Assembly (NCBI RefSeq): GCF_014646335.1 | Contig: NZ_BMNG01000014.1 | Coordinates: 248,001 to 312,000 of the forward strand | From: Streptomyces lasiicapitis | GTDB lineage: Bacteria > Actinomycetota > Actinomycetes > Streptomycetales > Streptomycetaceae | Direction: 5' to 3' | Length of the DNA: 64,000 bases | Shown here: positions 43,465 to 51,412 of the stretch, one piece after another | How the letters are laid out: each line of letters starts with the position of its first letter | Numbering within the stretch: the stretch's first letter is position 1 | Made by a program: the position numbers and the translations under genes | The notes under the pieces: generated by a model | Database searches by the model: none | The model's input: the letters and a program-made list of their open reading frames with translations, nothing else | Told to the model about the DNA's origin: nothing

Positions 43465-44730
43465 GTGGCGGTCCAGGAAGCCAGGCAGGGGGCGCACGGA
43501 GGTGGCTGCACGTGCGGCGACTGCCCGCACGGGGCGCGCGAGGGACACCGCCGCGCCGTGGCCGAATTCGTCGCCAAGCGCGACGAGTACGCGGCCGGGC
43601 GCGGCGTGCCCGCGGCCGTCGTCCACTCGGCGGGCGCCTCCCGCCAGTGGGTGTCGGACGAACTGACCCAGTCCGCGCGGGCCGTCGCCGACCGCAGCCG
43701 CGCCGAGGGCGAGGCCTGGCTCGGCCGGCTCTGGCCGCGCACCCTCGCCGTCGTCTGGGCCGCCGTCGTCGTGCTCCTGCTCGTCCAGGCGCTCACCGCC
43801 ATCGGCACGGGCTGGACCGCCGCACGCACGGCCGGACTGCTCGCCGCGTTCGTCGTGGCCGCCCTCCTGAGCGGCGCCGCGTACCTGCACCGCGCCCGCG
43901 GCGGCGTCCTCGCCCCGGTCATCGGCGAGGACAACCGGCTCTCCACCTCGCGCGCCGTGGCCGCCTGCTGGGTGCTGTTCGTCGTCTTCGCCGTGCTCGT
44001 CCTCGCGGGCGAACTCGCCGCGGCCACCGGCCACGACGCCCGCGAGGACCTCGTCGACGGCCTCCGGCTCTCCCAGGCCGCGGCCCTGGTGACCGTCCTC
44101 GCCGTCGCCTGCGGCGTCGCCGTGCTCGTACGCCGTGTCGTCGGCCTGCGCGTCCTCGCCCAGCGGCTCCAGAAGGTGCGCGCCGACCGGCCGCGCGCCG
44201 CCGACCTGCTCACCGACGACGCGGGCCGCGGCCACTTCGCCGACGTCCAGTACGTCCTCGTCAGCGCCGTCGCCGTGGTCTTCGTCGGCGTCCGCCTCGC
44301 CCGCCGCCCCGAGCAGTTGCCCGACCTGCCGTGGGGCCTCGCGCTCCTTGTGCTCGTGTCCGCCGCGACATACCTGGCCGGCAAGTACGCCGAAGGCGGC
44401 CGGCCCGTCATCCTCTCCGTCGTCCGCTCCCGCGAGGCCGGCGACCTGGACGCGCCGATCCGCACCGGCGACGACATCGAGATCCGCGGCGCCGGCTTCG
44501 TCCCGCCCGGCGCGGGCAACGCCGACCGCCTGGCCAAGATGGCCGTCCGCATCGGCACCGTCCACGTCCACGTGCCCCTCGTGCCCGTCCCCGGCGGCTT
44601 CACCAACCCGACGGACGCCGTCCTCACCGTCCCCGTACCCGTCGACGTCGAGCCCGGCCGCGTCGAAGTCCAAGTGATCACCGCGGCGGGCGCCGAGACC
44701 AACCGCTGCACGATCGACGTCACCGACTGA
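43465..44730 (+). CDS. Polytopic membrane protein with CxCxxC N terminus and Ig-like C-terminal domain
   Basis: 421 residues from GTG 43465 (GGGAAGG upstream; other in-frame GTGs lie further 5'). Near the start GGGCTCGDCPHG gives Cys15, 17 and 20, a possible metal site. A charged helix and about six membrane helices follow (LAVVWAAVVVLLLVQALTAIG, TAGLLAAFVVAALLSGAAYL, AVAACWVLFVVFAVLVLAGEL, AAALVTVLAVACGVAVLV, VLVSAVAVVFVGV, GLALLVLVSAATYLAG). The last 110 residues look like a beta-sandwich of IPT/TIG type (PVILSVV, DIEIRGAGF, DAVLTVPVPVD). No family of known function is recognised. Confidence 0.75.
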   Translation: MAVQEARQGAHGGGCTCGDCPHGAREGHRRAVAEFVAKRDEYAAGRGVPAAVVHSAGASRQWVSDELTQSARAVADRSRAEGEAWLGRLWPRTLAVVWAAVVVLLLVQALTAIGTGWTAARTAGLLAAFVVAALLSGAAYLHRARGGVLAPVIGEDNRLSTSRAVAACWVLFVVFAVLVLAGELAAATGHDAREDLVDGLRLSQAAALVTVLAVACGVAVLVRRVVGLRVLAQRLQKVRADRPRAADLLTDDAGRGHFADVQYVLVSAVAVVFVGVRLARRPEQLPDLPWGLALLVLVSAATYLAGKYAEGGRPVILSVVRSREAGDLDAPIRTGDDIEIRGAGFVPPGAGNADRLAKMAVRIGTVHVHVPLVPVPGGFTNPTDAVLTVPVPVDVEPGRVEVQVITAAGAETNRCTIDVTD

Positions 44731-44952
44731 CCGACCCATCGCACCGCCACCGCGCGCCGCACGGCCTCCCGCACCGCTCCGAATGGACGCATGCACGTCC
44801 CCCTCCTGTGTGGCCCGGAACCCCGCACCTCGTGGTGGCTTCCGGGAAGATGCCGAGGAAACCGCCGCACGCCACTGAGCAGCGGCCTCCTCTCGTACGT
44901 ATCGTCAGTTGACGGGTCAACGGCCGAGGCGCGGGAGAGGCGGCGGACAGCG

Positions 44953-45480
44953 ATGGCTCATGGCATGCGCTCGGACAGCCACACCAGCTATGGCAGACGG
45001 AACGACTGGCGCGACAACGCCACTCGCTACGCCCTGCTCCCGCTGAGGATCTTCCTCGGCGTCACTTTCATCTACGCGGGCCTGGACAAGATCACCGACA
45101 GCGCCTTCATGAAGGAGAGCGGCACCGGCTCGATCGGCGAGACGATGCGCGGCGTACGCGATCTCGCGGCCTTCCCCGACCTCGTCGACCTCGCCCTGAA
45201 GAGCCCCGTCGGCTTCGGCTACGCCATCGCCCTCGGCGAACTGGCCGTCGGCATCGGCATCTTGATCGGCCTGTTCGCCCGCATCGCCGCGCTCGGCGGC
45301 GCCCTCATCTCCCTCAGCCTCTGGCTGACCATGAGCTGGCACGAGGAGCCGTACTACTACGGCAACGACCTCCCGTACCTGATGGCCTGGATCCCCCTGA
45401 TCCTCGCCGGAGCCTCCTACCTCTCCGTCGACGCGTGGCTCGCGGAGCGGCGCAGAGGAGGCGGGCTCGGCCTGGGCTAG
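44953..45480 (+). CDS. DoxX family membrane protein
   Basis: 175 residues with the DoxX pattern: ALLPLRIFLGVTFIYAGLDKITD as first helix, then GFGYAIALGELAVGIGILIGL, AALGGALISLSLWLTMSW and PYLMAWIPLILAGASYLSVD. Four helices. DoxX relatives take part in thiosulfate oxidation or in redox-linked membrane complexes, but most are uncharacterised. ATG 44953 was chosen; ATG 44965 is an alternative. Confidence 0.88.
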   Translation: MAHGMRSDSHTSYGRRNDWRDNATRYALLPLRIFLGVTFIYAGLDKITDSAFMKESGTGSIGETMRGVRDLAAFPDLVDLALKSPVGFGYAIALGELAVGIGILIGLFARIAALGGALISLSLWLTMSWHEEPYYYGNDLPYLMAWIPLILAGASYLSVDAWLAERRRGGGLGLG

Positions 45481-45519
45481 GTCGTCCCGCCGCGCACAGG
45501 CCCGGCCGAGCCGCCCCGG

Positions 45520-45771
45520 CTAGTGGGCCCCCGGGTCGTCCGGGCTCCCCGCGAGGCTCCCGCGTCCGGCCCGCGGTCCGCGGGCCGCGCGTCTGCTGTG
45601 GGCCACGGTCGCCGTAGCGCCCGCTATGCCCAGGCCTCCCATCACCATCGGGATGATCACGAACCAAGGGGTGTCCCACAGTCCGCCCGCGTCGCCCGCG
45701 TACACCAGGCCGGCCAGGGCCAGGAAGAGGCCCGCGATCAGCCTGCCGGGCTGGAACTCATGACGCAGCAC
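45520..45771 (-). CDS. Small two-helix membrane protein
   Basis: 83 residues starting at GTG 45771 (MLRHEFQPGRLIAGLFLALAGLVYAG). Two membrane helices, the second WFVIIPMVMGGLGIAGATATV, then an Arg-rich tail. It overlaps the end of the PspC gene upstream on the same strand by 14 bases, so it is probably translationally coupled and part of the same envelope-stress operon. Family unknown to me. Confidence 0.7.
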   Translation of the reverse strand: MLRHEFQPGRLIAGLFLALAGLVYAGDAGGLWDTPWFVIIPMVMGGLGIAGATATVAHSRRAARGPRAGRGSLAGSPDDPGAH

Positions 45772-47089
45772 GTGCCACCTCCACCTGTCCGATGCCGACT
45801 TCCAGTCGCAAGTCGACCGTGCCGCCGTCCTTCGTGCCCTTGGGCGGGGCGAGAGTCGTCGTCTTCTTCTTGTCCGGGGCGATGTCCACGTCCTGGCTGG
45901 TGTCACTCGGCAACTGGATGTCGCCGATGCCCACTTCCGCCCGCAGCTTCACCTCGGCGTCCCGCGGCACGATCACTTTCAGGCGGCCCGCGCCCACTTC
46001 GGCCCGCGTGCTCAGCGTCTGGTCCTTGCGCAGGTCGATCCGGCTCAGGTCCAGCGTGCCCACGCCTGTCCCCAGCTCGTATCCCGGACGGACGTCCGCC
46101 GCTGCCGCCGGGCGCCAGTCCGTGCGTATCCAGTCCGAGGTGATCGTCTTCGGCAGCGCGGCGGAGCATGCGACCAGGGCGGCGACGATCACCGCGAGGA
46201 TGATCGAGCCCGCGCCCGTGCGCCCGAGGAAGGAGCTGATCGCGATGCCGAGGCCGAGCACGCCAAGGGCGCAGGCGAAGCCGGTCTGCAGGCTCGTGCC
46301 CAGCGGCTGGTCCTCCCAGGTGAGGGTCGAGCCGAGGCAGCCCGCGAGCACGGCCGCGAGGAACACCCAGCCGCCGATCCAGCGCGGTCCGCGCGGGCCG
46401 GGCGGGCCTGAGGCCGGCCCCCGCCGTCCCGCGGGGAAGTGCGGCGCGTCCGGCTGATACTCCACCGCGATCGGGTCCGGACCCCAGAAGTACTTCGGCA
46501 CTCCGTCGTGCGGGCCCTTCAGGGGGTCGCGCCACCAGGAAGGGCCGCCGGCCACGGGCGGCGCCATGGCCTCGGGCGGCGCGTCCGCCACGGCCTGGGC
46601 CGCCACCGGGTCGGGGTCGGGGTCCCCGCGCTGCTGCGACCAATACCCCGCGCCCGCGAGCAGCAGGGCCAGGACGGCCGCGAAGGTCAGCGCGCTGCTG
46701 TTGTTCAGCAGGGTCAGGAACACACCGCAGCCCACGAGCGCGAACAGCACGGCCGTCAGCGCGTGACCGTCGACTCGGCCCGTCAGCAGCCGCCGCGCCT
46801 CGTTCTCCTCCTCGTCGTCATACGGAATGAACAGCCACGCGAAGCCGTAGAACACCAAGCCGAGGCCGCTTGTGATCGCCAGCACCGCCAGGCCGATGCG
46901 GAAGATCACCGGGTCCATGTCGCACTGGCGTCCCAGACCCGCGCACACGCCGCCGAGCTTGCGGTGCCGGCGGTCGCGGCGGAACTTGCGCTCGCGCACG
47001 GCCTCCGGCCCGCCCGGCTCTGCGGCCGCGGCGGACAGATGGTCGCGCGGCGGGGCCGGCGGGCCCGGCGCGGGCTGCTGATCTGTCAT
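45758..47089 (-). CDS. PspC domain membrane protein, LiaF-like
   Basis: 443 residues. A basic segment (REKFRRDRRHRKLGGVCAGLG) begins the PspC domain (about 35-95, DPVIFRIGLAVLAITSGLGLVFYGFAWLFIPYDDEEE). Further membrane helices (about 110-150 and 245-320) follow, then a beta-rich outside or cytoplasmic domain (LDLSRIDLRKDQTLSTRAEVGAGRLKVIVPRDAEVKLRAEVGIGDI) like LiaF/DUF4097. LiaF proteins inhibit a LiaRS-type two-component system until envelope stress relieves it. Exactly such a kinase and regulator lie divergently next to it. Confidence 0.88.
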   Translation of the reverse strand: MTDQQPAPGPPAPPRDHLSAAAAEPGGPEAVRERKFRRDRRHRKLGGVCAGLGRQCDMDPVIFRIGLAVLAITSGLGLVFYGFAWLFIPYDDEEENEARRLLTGRVDGHALTAVLFALVGCGVFLTLLNNSSALTFAAVLALLLAGAGYWSQQRGDPDPDPVAAQAVADAPPEAMAPPVAGGPSWWRDPLKGPHDGVPKYFWGPDPIAVEYQPDAPHFPAGRRGPASGPPGPRGPRWIGGWVFLAAVLAGCLGSTLTWEDQPLGTSLQTGFACALGVLGLGIAISSFLGRTGAGSIILAVIVAALVACSAALPKTITSDWIRTDWRPAAAADVRPGYELGTGVGTLDLSRIDLRKDQTLSTRAEVGAGRLKVIVPRDAEVKLRAEVGIGDIQLPSDTSQDVDIAPDKKKTTTLAPPKGTKDGGTVDLRLEVGIGQVEVARAAS

Positions 47090-47266
47090 GACTCCATGGT
47101 GACTGCCGAGGGCGGGCCATGGCAGTCGGGACAACCCTGGCCCGACCCTGAAATCGCCCCCGACCATCCCGGAGGAATCGCCCCTGACCACTCCCGGGGC
47201 CGGCGGCCGGGCAGAGATCAGGGGAGTCTCGGGGCTCGACCCTGATGCCCCCGTCCGCGCCCGCGT

Positions 47267-48574
47267 GTGAACATCGGACACATGCCGGAAGTCGCAGCCG
47301 TACCCATCGAAGACGAGCGGCCGCTGCGAAAGCTCTATCGCAGCGGTGAGGGCCGCCTGCTCGGCGGGGTCGCGCGCGGCCTTGCGGGGCACCTCGGGCT
47401 GCCCGTCATCTGGGTCCGGGTCATCTTCATCGGCCTGTTCCTGGCGAACGGCCTCGGCGGGCTGCTGTACGCGGCGTTCTGGTTCTTCGTCCCGCTCGGC
47501 GTCGGCGGCGTCGGCGCCCAGGCCCAGCGGCAGGCCGTGGTGACCACGGAGACGGCGCCGGACGGCCGCCGCAAGCTGGTCGCCCGCAAGCCGGACAAGG
47601 GCCAGATCGTCGCGCTGCTCGCGATGGTCGTCGTCGCCATGGTCTTCGTCGGCAGTGTGGACCTGGGCGGGCCCACGCAGGCGTATCTCTGGCCGACCCT
47701 GTTCGTCGCCGCCGGTGTCGCCCTCGTCTGGCGCCAGGCGGACAACGCCCGCAGGGCCCGCTGGATGGAGGTCGGCCGCAGACGGCGCACACTGACGATC
47801 GCCCGCACCGGGGCCGGCGTGCTCCTCGTCGGCGTCGGCGTGTCCGGCATCTTCGTCCTGCGCGGCTCCGCCTCCGACCTCGGGGCGGCGCTCCAGGCGG
47901 CGCTCGCCGTCCTGGTCGGCATCGCCCTGCTCGCGGGCCCCTATCTGGTGCGGATGACGCAGGACCTCTCCGAGGAGCGGCTGATGCGCATCCGCGCCCA
48001 GGAGCGCGCGGAGGTCGCCGCGCACGTGCACGACTCGGTGCTGCACACCCTCACGCTGATCCAGCGCAACGCGGACAGCGCGGGCGAGGTGCGCCGCCTC
48101 GCCCGCGCCCAGGAGCGCGACCTGCGCGCGTGGCTCTACAAACCGGAGGGCACCGGCAAGGACGAGGCGGAGGAGCCCGACACCCTCGCCGAGGCGGTCC
48201 GGCACAACGCGGCGGAGGTCGAGGACAAGCACGGGGTACCGATCGAGGTGGTCGTCGTCGGCGACTGCCCGCTCGACGAGAGACTGACGGCACAGATGCA
48301 GGCCGCGCGGGAAGCGATGGTGAACGCCGCCAAGTACGGTGGCGAGGGCGGCGCGGTGCAGGTCTTCGCCGAGGTCGAGGGGGAGACGGTGTTCGTGTCC
48401 GTGCGGGACCGCGGCCCGGGCTTCGATCTGGACTCCGTGCCGGACGACCGCATGGGCGTACGAGAATCGATCATCGGCCGCATGCAGCGCAACGGCGGTA
48501 CGGCGCGGTTGCGCGCGGTGCCGGGCGGCGGCACGGAAGTCGAGCTGGAGATGGAGAGGACGGCGGCGACATGA
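47267..48574 (+). CDS. PspC-domain sensor histidine kinase, LiaS/DesK-like
   Basis: 435 residues. An N-terminal PspC domain (LYRSGEGRLLGGVARGLAGHLGL), then about four more membrane helices, a HisKA_3 dimerisation box (AEVAAHVHDSVLHTLTLIQ, His phospho-acceptor) and a HATPase domain (AAREAMVNAAKYGG; RDRGPGFDLDSVPDDRMGVRESIIGRM). The start is GTG 47267 or ATG 47282; no Shine-Dalgarno is present, so the message may be leaderless. The stop overlaps the regulator start (ATGA). With the divergent LiaF-like gene it forms an envelope-stress sensing module. Confidence 0.92.
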   Translation: MNIGHMPEVAAVPIEDERPLRKLYRSGEGRLLGGVARGLAGHLGLPVIWVRVIFIGLFLANGLGGLLYAAFWFFVPLGVGGVGAQAQRQAVVTTETAPDGRRKLVARKPDKGQIVALLAMVVVAMVFVGSVDLGGPTQAYLWPTLFVAAGVALVWRQADNARRARWMEVGRRRRTLTIARTGAGVLLVGVGVSGIFVLRGSASDLGAALQAALAVLVGIALLAGPYLVRMTQDLSEERLMRIRAQERAEVAAHVHDSVLHTLTLIQRNADSAGEVRRLARAQERDLRAWLYKPEGTGKDEAEEPDTLAEAVRHNAAEVEDKHGVPIEVVVVGDCPLDERLTAQMQAAREAMVNAAKYGGEGGAVQVFAEVEGETVFVSVRDRGPGFDLDSVPDDRMGVRESIIGRMQRNGGTARLRAVPGGGTEVELEMERTAAT

Positions 48575-49431
48575 GCGACGCGACCGAGGCGGGCGGGCCC
48601 GTGGAGCCGACCGGGACGACGGGGGCCGCGAACCCGGCTGTCGGGACCGGTGGGGCTGCCGGGACGAGCGGGGTCAGTGGGGCTAGTGGGGCCGTCGGGA
48701 TCGACGGGACCAGCGGGGCCGAAGGGGCCGACGCCGAGCCGGGCGGTCCGGCGGGCGGTGCCCCGGTCGGGCGCCGCGTGCGGGTCGTCCTCGTCGACGA
48801 CCACCGGATGTTCCGCACCGGCGTGCAGGCGGAGATCGGCCAGACGGAGCGCACGGGCGTCGAGGTGGTCGGCGAGGCCGCGGATGTCGACCAGGCGGTC
48901 ACGGTCATCACGGCGACGCGCCCCGAGGTGGTGCTGCTCGACGTACACCTGCCGGGCGGCGGTGGAGTCGAAGTGCTGCGCCGGTGCGCGCCGTTGATGG
49001 CGGACGCGGAGAACCCGGTGCGGTTCCTCGCGCTGTCGGTGTCGGACGCGGCGGAGGACGTCATCGGCGTCATCCGGGGCGGCGCCCGCGGCTATGTCAC
49101 CAAGACGATCACCGGCACCGACCTGGTGGACTCGATCTTCCGGGTCCAGGAGGGCGACGCGGTGTTCTCGCCGCGGCTCGCCGGCTTCGTCCTAGACGCC
49201 TTCGCGTCGACGGACGCGGCACCGGTCGACGAGGACATGGACCGCCTGACGCAGCGCGAGCGCGAGGTGCTGCGGCTCATCGCGCGCGGGTACGCGTACA
49301 AGGAGATCGCCAAGCAGCTCTACATCTCCGTGAAGACGGTCGAGTCGCATGTGTCGGCGGTCCTGCGGAAGCTCCAGCTGTCGAACCGGCACGAGCTGAC
49401 GCGGTGGGCGACGGCGCGGCGCCTGGTCTGA
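48571..49431 (+). CDS. NarL/LuxR response regulator with low-complexity N-terminal extension
   Basis: 286 residues. It starts by ATGA overlap with the kinase gene. The first 65 residues are a Gly/Ala/Thr/Pro tail (GTTGAANPAVGTGGAAGTSG) not found in typical regulators. The receiver (VRVVLVDDHRMFRTGVQAE, Asp in VVLLDVHLPG, KTITG) and the LuxR helix-turn-helix (LTQREREVLRLIARGYAYKEIAKQL) are intact. It is phosphorylated by the adjacent kinase and activates envelope-stress genes. The tail is coded by GGGACC/GGGGCC-rich repeats; an internal start near 48770 would remove it. Confidence 0.9.
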   Translation: MSDATEAGGPVEPTGTTGAANPAVGTGGAAGTSGVSGASGAVGIDGTSGAEGADAEPGGPAGGAPVGRRVRVVLVDDHRMFRTGVQAEIGQTERTGVEVVGEAADVDQAVTVITATRPEVVLLDVHLPGGGGVEVLRRCAPLMADAENPVRFLALSVSDAAEDVIGVIRGGARGYVTKTITGTDLVDSIFRVQEGDAVFSPRLAGFVLDAFASTDAAPVDEDMDRLTQREREVLRLIARGYAYKEIAKQLYISVKTVESHVSAVLRKLQLSNRHELTRWATARRLV

Positions 49432-49511
49432 CGCGTCGGTGCGGCGGCCCGCCTGAAGCCGAACCACCAGAAGCCCAAGCTTCCAGGGCCGCGGCCCGCC
49501 GCAGGCGCGTC

Positions 49512-50591
49512 TCACGCCACCCGCGCCGCCCCCGCGAACGGCATCTGGCTGATGGGGGCGAGCCGCACCGGCGCGCTCGGGTTGGGGGCGTGGATCATCT
49601 GGCCGTCGCCGACGTAGATACCGACGTGGCTGATGCCGGAGTAGAAGAACACCAGGTCGCCCGGCTGGAGTTCGCTGCGCGAGACGCGTCGGCCGGTGTC
49701 GATCTGGGCGTAGGTCGTGCGCGGCAGGGAGACGCCCGCGGCGCGGTACGCGGCCTGGGTGAGGCCGGAGCAGTCGAAGGCGTTGGGGCCCGTGGCGCCC
49801 CACACGTAGGGGCTGCCGAGCGCCTTGTAGGCGTACGAGACGGCCGCGGAGGCGCGGGAGTTGGGGGCTTTGGTGGCGCCGGACGCGGGAGGGCGTGAGG
49901 CGGCCCGTGCAGCCCTGTCGGTGCTGTCGGTGCCGTCACCCGCTCCGCCCCGCCCGTCGTCGGCGGCCGCTCGGGCGCGCTCCTCGGCGGTCAGCCGGGA
50001 GAGCAGCCGCTTGGCCTCGCCGAGCTTGCCGGTCACGGTCTTCTTGTGCTTCCGCAGGTCCGCCTGGCGGGACTTGAGGTCAGCGAGGGTGTCGTCGGCT
50101 TCGGTGTGGAGCTGGTCGAGGCCGCGGAGCTGCTTCTGTACGTCGCTGACGGTGGCCGCCTGGCGGTGGCCCGCGCGGTCGGCGCGGCTGGCCCGGTCGA
50201 GGAACTCGTCCGGGTCGGAGGAGAGGGCGAGCTGGACGGACGGGTCGATGGCGCCCGTGCGGTACTGGGCAGTGGCCAGGGAACCCAGGCCCTGACGGGC
50301 GGAGTTGAGCCGGTCCGTCCGGCGAGCGGCTTCGTCGCGCAGGTCGCCGAGGGCCCGCTCGGCCCCGTCGGCCTTCTCCTTGGCGCCGTTGTACTTCTCG
50401 GTGGCGACCTCGGCCTCGCGGTAGAGCTCGTCGACCTTGGCCTTCACCTCGCTGGGGCTGAGCTTCGGGTCCGCGTGTCCGGTGCCTTCGAAGGCGGTCG
50501 CGGTGGCGGCCGACGCGAGGGCGAGAGTGGCGGCCGTACGGGCCGTATGGCCACTGAGCGAGCGCTGTTTGGGCTTGCGGTGCGCTGCCAC
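49512..50591 (-). CDS. Secreted NlpC/P60 (C40) peptidoglycan endopeptidase
   Basis: 359 residues. Signal peptide (HTARTAATLALASAATATAF), two coiled-coil stretches (about 45-110 and 140-205), a linker, and a C-terminal NlpC/P60 domain with catalytic Cys274 (FDCSGLTQAAYRAAG), His in SGISHVGIYVG and the third polar residue in MIHAPN. These enzymes cut peptidoglycan peptide bonds outside the cell for growth or sporulation. The start is GTG 50591. Its leader can form a strong hairpin, but it does not carry the clear c-di-AMP riboswitch seen before the second C40 gene. Confidence 0.92.
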   Translation of the reverse strand: MAAHRKPKQRSLSGHTARTAATLALASAATATAFEGTGHADPKLSPSEVKAKVDELYREAEVATEKYNGAKEKADGAERALGDLRDEAARRTDRLNSARQGLGSLATAQYRTGAIDPSVQLALSSDPDEFLDRASRADRAGHRQAATVSDVQKQLRGLDQLHTEADDTLADLKSRQADLRKHKKTVTGKLGEAKRLLSRLTAEERARAAADDGRGGAGDGTDSTDRAARAASRPPASGATKAPNSRASAAVSYAYKALGSPYVWGATGPNAFDCSGLTQAAYRAAGVSLPRTTYAQIDTGRRVSRSELQPGDLVFFYSGISHVGIYVGDGQMIHAPNPSAPVRLAPISQMPFAGAARVA

Positions 50592-50619
50592 GGAGGCTCC
50601 ACGTCCTTCCTGGTGGCCG

Positions 50620-50661
50620 GTCCGGCGGCGCCCGCACAGGGGGAGCGGGACACCGCCGGAC
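50620..50661 (-). other. Structured leader hairpin of the first C40 gene
   Basis: GTCCGGCGG (50620-50628) pairs with CCGCCGGAC (50653-50661); inside it CCCGC pairs with GCGGG. It sits in the 5' leader of the gene starting at 50591. It has no ydaO core, so it may be a diverged riboswitch or a simple mRNA structure. Confidence 0.5.
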
Positions 50662-50965
50662 TTTCTCGGCGGAGGTGGCCGACTGCCGTCCCTGGTCCGG
50701 ACGACGGTGGGGAGCCGGTCACCTGGCGAGGACGCTAAACCTCACCGTCACCGGTTCGTGACCCGATGTGCGCTAACGACGCATGCACGGCGAGGACTGA
50801 ACGGATACGAGCGCCCCGACCCGGCCCCGGTGACCGGTTTCGCGGCCCGGGTGACCGATGTGGCGTTTGTGGCCCGCCTGCCGGTGAGGGGTGATACGGC
50901 TCTCGGGCGCCGCCCCGCCAGACCCGCCCGGCCGCGCCCGCGGGACGGGAATTAGGCTCCGCCCC

Positions 50966-51319
50966 ATGGACGTACTCATCCATCTCTTCGTCGGCCTGCA
51001 CATCATCGGCATCGCCTCGCTCCTGGGTGGCTTCCTGACCCAGATGAAGGCGATGGGCGAGGGCACGGCCCGGTTCGGCCCCGCGATGCTGCACGGGGCG
51101 CTGACCATGCTGGTCACCGGGGTGGTGCTGGTCGGCCTCAACCAGGCCGACGACAACACGGTCAACAACCTCAAGATCGGCATCAAGCTGGCGCTGCTGA
51201 TCGTGATCCTCGCGCTCGTGTACGTGAAGCGGGACGAGGAGAAGGTCGACAAGGGGATGTTCGGGGCGGTCGGCGGTCTCACGACGGCGAACATCTTCAT
51301 CGCGGTGCTCTGGACGTGA
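50966..51319 (+). CDS. Small integral membrane protein
   Basis: 117 residues from ATG 50966. Four membrane helices: DVLIHLFVGLHIIGIASLLGGF, AMLHGALTMLVTGVVLVGL, IKLALLIVILALVYV and GLTTANIFIAVLW, joined by short loops, with KRDEEKVDKGM as a charged loop. No Shine-Dalgarno is seen; TAGGCT about 15 bases upstream could be a -10 box of a nearly leaderless message. Function unknown. It diverges from the first C40 gene. Confidence 0.8.
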   Translation: MDVLIHLFVGLHIIGIASLLGGFLTQMKAMGEGTARFGPAMLHGALTMLVTGVVLVGLNQADDNTVNNLKIGIKLALLIVILALVYVKRDEEKVDKGMFGAVGGLTTANIFIAVLWT

Positions 51320-51337
51320 CCGTGGTCCGCTGACAGG

Positions 51338-51369
51338 AAATGCCCCGCACGCGCGCGTGCGGGGCATTT
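51338..51369. terminator. Bidirectional palindromic terminator
   Basis: A perfect 16+16 base palindrome (AAATGCCCCGCACGCG and its complement), flanked by A and T on the two sides, between the small membrane protein gene and the second C40 gene. Confidence 0.88.
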
Positions 51370-51376
51370 TCATGCC

Positions 51377-51406
51377 TCTACGTAGACATGCGGGTCTCTA
51401 CGTAGA
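51377..51406. repeat. Two identical 10-base palindromes TCTACGTAGA, 20 bases apart
   Basis: TCTACGTAGA at 51377-51386 and 51397-51406; the flanks (ATGCGGG between them) are also partly repeated. The spacing equals two helical turns. They lie between the terminator and the 3' end of the second C40 gene. Confidence 0.85.
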
Positions 51407-51412
51407 CAGCGA

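Noticed and set aside
39423..44870. Very long - strand open frame of about 1800 codons
   Set aside because: Only its last 111 codons (chorismate mutase) look real; the rest is antisense to guaA, the aldolase-fold gene and the membrane protein gene, with no family match.
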